Origin: Treponema sp. J25
Lineage (GTDB): Bacteria > Spirochaetota > Spirochaetia > Treponematales > Breznakiellaceae
Reading direction: 5' to 3'
Assembly: GCF_004343725.1 (NCBI RefSeq)
Contig: NZ_PTQW01000017.1
Coordinates: 1 to 62,605, forward strand
Length of the DNA: 62,605 nt
The position numbers and the translations under genes were made by a program. The notes below the pieces were generated by a model. That model was not told the origin of the DNA. It saw nothing but the letters and a program-made list of their open reading frames with translations, and searched no databases. This document shows, one piece after another, positions 58,278-62,605 of this stretch (the stretch's first letter is position 1; the number at the start of each line of letters is the position of its first letter).

Positions 58278-59458
58278 AAATGTCGAGGGTTCTTCTCGAA
58301 AAAGTGATTGCACAAAAGCCCCTTTCATGGAATGATGGGGCCATGGAGCACTTTTTCCAGACCCTATCGCCCTCTCCTCTCATTATTGCAGAACTGGGGA
58401 CATCTCATAATGGGAGTCTTACCAAGGCAAAGGAACTGGTTCACGCCGCTCGGGAAGCGGGGGCTGATTGCATTAAACTCCAGCACTTTTACGCCGACGA
58501 GATCCTCCACCCCAAAACAGGCATAGTTCCCCTCCCCGGCGGTCCCATTCCCCTCTATGAACGTTTCAAACAACTGGAAGTTTCTATCGACTTTCTTGCG
58601 GAACTTAAAGAATATGTCGAAGAGCAGGGAGCCTTGTTTCTCTGTACCCCCTTTGGGTTACAAAGTGCCCGGGAAATTCACGCGTTACACCCCAAGCTCA
58701 TGAAAATAGCAAGCCCTGAACTGAATTATGTGCAGCTTCTTGAAGAAATTGCTTCATATAAGCTTCCAACGATTCTTTCCACGGGGGTTTCGAAACTAGC
58801 AGATATAGAACAGGCCCTTTCTTTTTTCCCCGAAGACCAGGTGTGTGTGCTCCACTGTGTAACTGCCTATCCTACTCCCGAGACAGAGTACAACCTGCTC
58901 CTCCTGGAAAACTTGCGGGCCCTCTTTGGGGTAACGGTGGGAGTAAGTGATCATAGCATGGACGCAGAACTCGTGCCGGTACTTGCCACAGCCTGTGGGG
59001 CCCGGGTCATAGAAAAACATTTCTGCCTTTCCCGCCGGGATGTCGGCCTTGATGACCCCATTGCTCTTCCCCCAGAGGATTTTGCCCGACTGGTGCGATC
59101 CGTACGAAATGCCGCCGCGGTGCTTAATGAACGGGGTAGCCAGGAAGGAAAAGCGGAAATTCTCAGGATGTGGAGCGAGCAACGAGGAGAGACCCTGATC
59201 AAGGCAATTCTTGGGGATGGTCGAAAACGCCTTGCCCCTGCGGAAAAAGCAAATTATGAACGGACCAATCGCTCTATTCATGCTCTCCGAGATATTCCCG
59301 CGGGCAGCATCTTAACCGCCCAGGATATGGCCATCCTCCGAACCGAAAAAGAACTTCGCCCAGGGCTTGCTCCTCAGTGGTTTTCTCATCTTATCGGGAA
59401 GGTGGTAAAAGAGGATATCCCCGCTGGAGAAGGGATCCGTTTCGATGATATAGTATAA
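58268..59458 (+). CDS. NeuB-family sialic/nonulosonic acid synthase with SAF domain
   Basis: A 396-residue enzyme of the NeuB family, which condenses phosphoenolpyruvate with an N-acetylated hexose to make a nonulosonic acid. The TIM barrel (about 30-285) has IIAELGTSHNGSLTKAKELVHAAREAGADCIKLQ, PFGLQSA, KIASPELNYVQLLE, HCVTAYPTPETEYNL and GVSDHSMDAELVPVLATACGARVIEKHF. The C-terminal SAF domain (about 335-396, RSIHALRDIPAGSILTAQDM) is the antifreeze-like substrate lid. No CMP-transferase or epimerase gene is nearby, so it is an orphan here. The sugar made is not predictable. No ribosome site precedes the ATG at 58268; ATGs at 58280 and 58343 are alternatives. Confidence 0.88.
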   Translation: MDTKMSRVLLEKVIAQKPLSWNDGAMEHFFQTLSPSPLIIAELGTSHNGSLTKAKELVHAAREAGADCIKLQHFYADEILHPKTGIVPLPGGPIPLYERFKQLEVSIDFLAELKEYVEEQGALFLCTPFGLQSAREIHALHPKLMKIASPELNYVQLLEEIASYKLPTILSTGVSKLADIEQALSFFPEDQVCVLHCVTAYPTPETEYNLLLLENLRALFGVTVGVSDHSMDAELVPVLATACGARVIEKHFCLSRRDVGLDDPIALPPEDFARLVRSVRNAAAVLNERGSQEGKAEILRMWSEQRGETLIKAILGDGRKRLAPAEKANYERTNRSIHALRDIPAGSILTAQDMAILRTEKELRPGLAPQWFSHLIGKVVKEDIPAGEGIRFDDIV

Positions 59459-59496
59459 AGGCCCGACCTCTTTAGATATTTTCGATACATAGGCCA

Positions 59497-59526
59497 TTGC
59501 GTAAAAAAGAGGGCCATATCTATACT
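59497..59526 (+). promoter_or_regulatory. Promoter upstream of the possible PilZ-like gene
   Basis: TTGCGT (59497-59502), 18-base spacer and TATACT (59521-59526). An ATG follows at 59529, only two bases after the -10, so the ATG at 59547 with AAGGA seven bases upstream is the more likely start. Confidence 0.6.
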
Positions 59527-59546
59527 TTATGAAAAAGGATTGGTTC

Positions 59547-60380
59547 ATGGATACAGGATCAGGAAGTATGCATTACCTCCAGCGATACGGGGATCTCCAG
59601 ATTCCCTGTACTCCCTACACGTTAAAAAAGCTGGGATTTGAACAAAGCTTGTGTCTATTAAAGGTAGATGATTATAATCTCATGATAGCTCCGTTCCAAT
59701 TGGGCTTTAAGCGATCCGTGTTCATGGGCTCCCTTTCCATACAGGAAATAACCTTCTTCCAAAAATACACCAACAGTATTGCCGGCCTTTCCCTTGGATT
59801 CTCCGTGCCCACTCGAAAGGAGCCCCTCCTATTCTTTATTCGGTGCACCATCCTTTCTTTAAGCCCTATGAAAGGACGGGATACGGTGGCCCTCTTTACG
59901 TTGGACTATAAAAATTCCCCTGACGAATATATTGGAATTTTAGGATCCTATTTGGAAGGCCAGGAACAGCTTAAACAGCTCTATGAATCATACGGGAAAG
60001 AAGAGCTTCGTCTTACCCCTGAGGTAGCTCGCACCATGGGATACAACCTTTACGCCACTATTAAAGATTCAAGCGGGAAAGAAGGGAGAATCCAAATTTT
60101 TTCGCTTAACTCTAAGACCATCGTACACTTAGAAGGTCCCCATGTGCAGGAGCGAACGGCAGGAAGCAAGGTAATATTTCAGCTCTATTTTAAGAAATAC
60201 AAATGTACCATTTCGGGAACCATTCAAGAGTCAAATCGTCTTCCCAGCGGCATCCTTCGAACCAGATCCTTCATTGATTTTAATCCCCCCCTCATCGAAA
60301 TTCTCGACGATTACTATTTTACCGCCCGGGCCCGATCCCTCAATCAAACCCTATCACAGGAACAGCCCACCGCATCTTAA
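59547..60380 (+). CDS. Soluble protein of unknown family, possibly PilZ-like
   Basis: A 277-residue protein with two beta-rich halves and no signal or membrane segment. The N-half (about 1-125) contains repeated short beta strands (HYLQRYGDLQIPCTPYTLKKLGFEQSLCLLKVDDYNLMIAPFQLG; FFIRCTILSLSPMKGRDTVALFTLDYKNSPDEY). The C-half includes DSSGKEGRIQIFSLNSKTIVHLEGPHV and LPSGILRTRSFIDFNPPLIEIL. The layout recalls spirochaetal PilZ-N proteins that bind cyclic di-GMP, but the RxxxR and (D/N)xSxxG motif is not clearly met (only a K/S-G variant near DSSGKEG), so the assignment is weak. It follows neuB. Confidence 0.55.
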   Translation: MDTGSGSMHYLQRYGDLQIPCTPYTLKKLGFEQSLCLLKVDDYNLMIAPFQLGFKRSVFMGSLSIQEITFFQKYTNSIAGLSLGFSVPTRKEPLLFFIRCTILSLSPMKGRDTVALFTLDYKNSPDEYIGILGSYLEGQEQLKQLYESYGKEELRLTPEVARTMGYNLYATIKDSSGKEGRIQIFSLNSKTIVHLEGPHVQERTAGSKVIFQLYFKKYKCTISGTIQESNRLPSGILRTRSFIDFNPPLIEILDDYYFTARARSLNQTLSQEQPTAS

Positions 60381-60410
60381 CAAAAACTTCATCGTGGGGG
60401 ACCATCCCCG

Positions 60411-61187
60411 TTACGGCGAGGTAGAGGTTACTATTTCTGCAACCCGTTTCAACCCATAGAGGGTGAGGTCGGGATTGATAGAAGTAAATACCGTGGTCAG
60501 GGGACTTATTACCCGACAGAGTCCGCCGGTCCCAATCACCTGCAGAGGCTCCCCTAAGGATTGGCTAATTTTCTCTACCAGATACTCAACGAGGCCCGTA
60601 TAACCGTATACAATCCCTGCTTGAATAGCATGGACCGTATTTTTCCCATAAGGAGCCGGAGGAATTGCTAAATCCACCGGGGGCAGTTGGGCCGTATCCC
60701 GGGAAAGGGCAAGAACCGCCGTGTTGAGTCCCGGTGCAATAGAAACTCCCTGGATAACCCCCTTCCCATCGATAGCGGTAAAGGTAAGGGCGGTCCCAAA
60801 ATCAACCACCAGGGCAGCCCCACCCGCAAGCTCGTAGGCCGCCAGGGCGTCGGCCACCAGGTCCGATCCAATTTCATAGGGATTAAGGACCGTGATGGGG
60901 AGTTTTTCGTATACCTCCGGGCCAAGCACAATAGGCCGCTTACCCACCAGCCGTTCCAGCATTACCGTAAAAGGACCAGTAAGGGGTGGTACCACCGAAG
61001 AAAGACATGCCGCAGTAATATGAGTAATTTCCACCTTTTCGTCTATCAGTAAACTTTTAAAGATGGTCCCATACTCATCTTCAGTTTTTTTTATCACTGT
61101 ATGGATCCGCCAGCGGTGCTGAAGCCCTTTTTCATTCCACAGTCCTACCACAATATTTGAATTACCCACATCTACGGTTAGTATCAT
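60411..61187 (-). CDS. coaX: Type III pantothenate kinase
   Basis: A 258-residue kinase for the first step of coenzyme A synthesis. The ASKHA-fold motifs are present: DVGNSNIVVGLW (residues 5-16), YEIGSDLVADALAAYELAGG with the catalytic Asp, VVDFGTALTFTAID, GVSIAPGLNTAVLAL, and GTGGLCRVI. Type III kinases lack feedback by coenzyme A. AAGGG lies seven bases before the ATG. It diverges from hisS and converges with the possible PilZ-like gene. Confidence 0.96.
   Translation of the reverse strand: MILTVDVGNSNIVVGLWNEKGLQHRWRIHTVIKKTEDEYGTIFKSLLIDEKVEITHITAACLSSVVPPLTGPFTVMLERLVGKRPIVLGPEVYEKLPITVLNPYEIGSDLVADALAAYELAGGAALVVDFGTALTFTAIDGKGVIQGVSIAPGLNTAVLALSRDTAQLPPVDLAIPPAPYGKNTVHAIQAGIVYGYTGLVEYLVEKISQSLGEPLQVIGTGGLCRVISPLTTVFTSINPDLTLYGLKRVAEIVTSTSP
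61157..61184 (+). promoter_or_regulatory. Possible promoter of hisS inside the start of coaX
   Basis: TTGAAT (61157-61162), 16-base spacer and TAGTAT (61179-61184), each four of six matches. Predicted start near 61191, about 18 bases before the leader hairpin. Confidence 0.4.
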
Positions 61188-61208
61188 GATTTTCCCTTCT
61201 CAGTTTTT

Positions 61209-61232
61209 CCCCTGTACGTACAGGGGCTTTTT
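61209..61232 (+). terminator. Palindromic terminator-like hairpin in the hisS leader
   Basis: CCCCTGTACGTACAGGGG (61209-61226) is a perfect 18-base palindrome followed by CTTTTT (61227-61232). It lies 50 bases before the hisS ATG. It could be an attenuator of hisS, a rightward terminator, or a protein-binding palindrome in the coaX 5' region. Confidence 0.6.
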
Positions 61233-61281
61233 GTGGCATCATATCAGGAAGAATTTTTTTTTTCTATACGGAGAAACAGGT

Positions 61282-62604
61282 ATGGCCCAGTATATTGAAC
61301 CCCGGGTACTTAAAGGATTCCGAGATTTTCTTCCTCCTGCAGAAATTGAACGACGACTGCTCATCGAAAAGATAGAACAGTCCTTTCGTCTTTTCGGGTT
61401 CGTTCCCATCGATACCCCTGCCCTTGAATATGCGGAGATTCTTCTGGGGAAAGGGGGCGGAGAAACGGAAAAACAAATTTATCGATTTAAAGATCATGGA
61501 GAACGGGATGTGGCCCTGCGCTTTGACTTAACTGTTCCCTTTGCCCGTTTTATGGCCGAACACCGTCACGAATTACCCCTTCCTTTTAAACGATACCATA
61601 TCGCTAAGGTGTGGAGGGGCGAAAATACCCAGCGAGGGCGGTATCGCGAATTTACCCAATGCGATTTTGATATCGTGGGAACCGATAAGAGCGCCGCGGA
61701 CTTTGAAATTCTCTTGATGATGAAACAAACCCTCTCGGCAATTGGGGTCCAGAATATCACCATTCGACTGAACCATCGGGGCTTGTTTAATCGCTTTTTA
61801 CATCGTTTTGGCTGGCTCCCCCACAGCGTGGAAATTTTAAGGACCGTCGATAAACTTGCAAAGATCGGGGAAGCAGAAACCCGGGACCTCCTCGCAAACC
61901 TTGTGGGCCAGGAAGGAGCCGCTACCATTCTGTCATATATCCACACCGAAGGTTCCTATGAAGAAACCCTGCGCAAACTTACCGATATGGCAGGAGGAAA
62001 GGACAGCGATACAGAACGTCTTGAAACGCTTTTACAATTCATGAAAGACCTGGGCATTGAATCTTCCTTCGTATTAGATCCGTCGATTACCCGGGGGCTT
62101 GATTATTATACCGGCGTGGTGTTTGAAACCTTTTTAAACGACCTTCCTGATATTGGGTCGGTGTGTTCTGGGGGAAGATATGACAACCTTGTGGCCCTCT
62201 ATTCGCGGGAGCAGCTTCCCGGTGTAGGCGCATCCATTGGCCTCGACCGGCTTCTCGCCGCCCTGGAAGCCCTGGGAAAAGAGACCGCCCCCCGCTCTTT
62301 TGTCGTCGTAGCCATTGCCTGCGTTGATGAGCGACAGGGTGGGCGCTATCAGGCCCTGGCCCAGCAGTTCCGGGCCGCAGGCCTGGCCTGCGAAGTGTTT
62401 CCGGAACCTAAAAAACTGTCCCAGCAATTTGCCCTGGCGGAAAAGAAGGGGGCCCGGTTCATGGTTATCCCTCAAGAAGGAGAATCCTCCTACACCCTTC
62501 GGGATCTGAGCAGCCGGGAAAACAAGGAGCATCTGTCGGTAGATGAGATGCTTAAGCTGATCCGACAAACCGGATCCCCCGTAATGCCTCAAAATAAAAT
62601 CTAG
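61282..62604 (+). CDS. hisS: Histidyl-tRNA synthetase
   Basis: A complete 440-residue class II synthetase that charges tRNA-His. Motif 1 region (VLKGFRDFLPPAEIERRLLIEKI), motif 2 with KVWRGENTQRGRYREFTQCDFDIVG, the HisA motifs LDPSITRGLDYYTGVVFE and CSGGRYDNLV, motif 3 GVGASIGLDRLLAAL, and a C-terminal anticodon domain (about 345-430) are present. The ATG at 61282 is the family start; the longer frame to 61186 crosses the hairpin. GGAG lies about 10 bases upstream. The stop at 62602-62604 ends just inside the window. Confidence 0.98.
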   Translation: MAQYIEPRVLKGFRDFLPPAEIERRLLIEKIEQSFRLFGFVPIDTPALEYAEILLGKGGGETEKQIYRFKDHGERDVALRFDLTVPFARFMAEHRHELPLPFKRYHIAKVWRGENTQRGRYREFTQCDFDIVGTDKSAADFEILLMMKQTLSAIGVQNITIRLNHRGLFNRFLHRFGWLPHSVEILRTVDKLAKIGEAETRDLLANLVGQEGAATILSYIHTEGSYEETLRKLTDMAGGKDSDTERLETLLQFMKDLGIESSFVLDPSITRGLDYYTGVVFETFLNDLPDIGSVCSGGRYDNLVALYSREQLPGVGASIGLDRLLAALEALGKETAPRSFVVVAIACVDERQGGRYQALAQQFRAAGLACEVFPEPKKLSQQFALAEKKGARFMVIPQEGESSYTLRDLSSRENKEHLSVDEMLKLIRQTGSPVMPQNKI

Positions 62605-62605
62605 C

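Noticed and set aside
59529-59546. ATG at 59529 as start of the possible PilZ-like gene
   Set aside because: It lies two bases from the predicted -10, whereas the ATG at 59547 has AAGGA at a proper distance.
1-62605. tRNA, rRNA, CRISPR arrays, transposases, phage genes or integration sites
   Set aside because: All gaps were read on both strands; none contains a cloverleaf, repeat array or terminal inverted repeats of a mobile element.

Overview
The window reads as chromosomal DNA of a spirochaete close to Treponema. The main signs are a roughly 900-residue GreA whose normal elongation-factor part is only the C-terminal fifth (the form known from Treponema and Borrelia), the order tamB-bamA-ompH/skp near mutS (as I recall for T. 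pallidum around the BamA gene tp0326), many TPR proteins, and a spirochaete-type lipoprotein. No tRNA, rRNA, CRISPR array, insertion sequence or prophage gene was seen. Genes are packed tightly, often overlap by 4 to 40 bases, and no gap exceeds 300 bases.

Layout. 1-1129 (+): end of a B12-type radical SAM protein, with an apparent reading-frame break at its left edge. 13253-1309 (-): recA, folK, scpA, scpB, rluB-type synthase, cmk, rpsA, a GAF/sigma-54 activator, a TPR membrane protein, a CHASE2 adenylate cyclase and a lipoprotein. 13399-14499 (+): divergent PRPP synthetase. 19005-14595 (-): rpe, TPR protein, exported protein, membrane TPR protein, dtd. 19221-25073 (+): TPR protein, long GreA, VWA/FHA-like membrane protein. 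40705-25225 (-): a 13-gene run rimP, nusA, infB, rbfA, truB, ribF, rpsO, pnp, M16 protease, lptF, lptG, tgt, HEAT-repeat protein. 44285-40821 (-): mutS and a comF-type gene. 44358-44855 (+): STAS protein. 52487-45014 (-): tamB, bamA, ompH/skp. 52503-53767 (+): tmk and a small membrane protein. 57747-53813 (-): yebC, ruvC, ruvA, ruvB, queA. 58222-57986 (-): CxxC mini-protein. 58268-60380 (+): NeuB-family synthase and a possible PilZ-like protein. 61187-60411 (-): coaX. 61282-62604 (+): hisS, complete.

Functionally most of the window is information processing (translation initiation, ribosome maturation, RNA decay, tRNA modification, recombination and repair) joined to envelope biogenesis (LptF/G, TamB, BamA, Skp). 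Signalling genes (cyclase, sigma-54 activator, STAS protein, possible PilZ-like protein) are scattered among them.

The most interesting signals are regulatory. (1) A consensus promoter drives the rimP-nusA-infB operon, but a near-perfect intrinsic terminator lies between that promoter and the rimP start codon, and similar hairpins precede hisS and pnp. This suggests attenuation, possibly with NusA feedback. (2) Several genes (rpe, mutS, tmk, prs) have a -10 hexamer 6 to 9 bases before the start codon and no Shine-Dalgarno sequence, the pattern of leaderless mRNAs. All of these are inferences from reading the sequence; no search or folding program was run.
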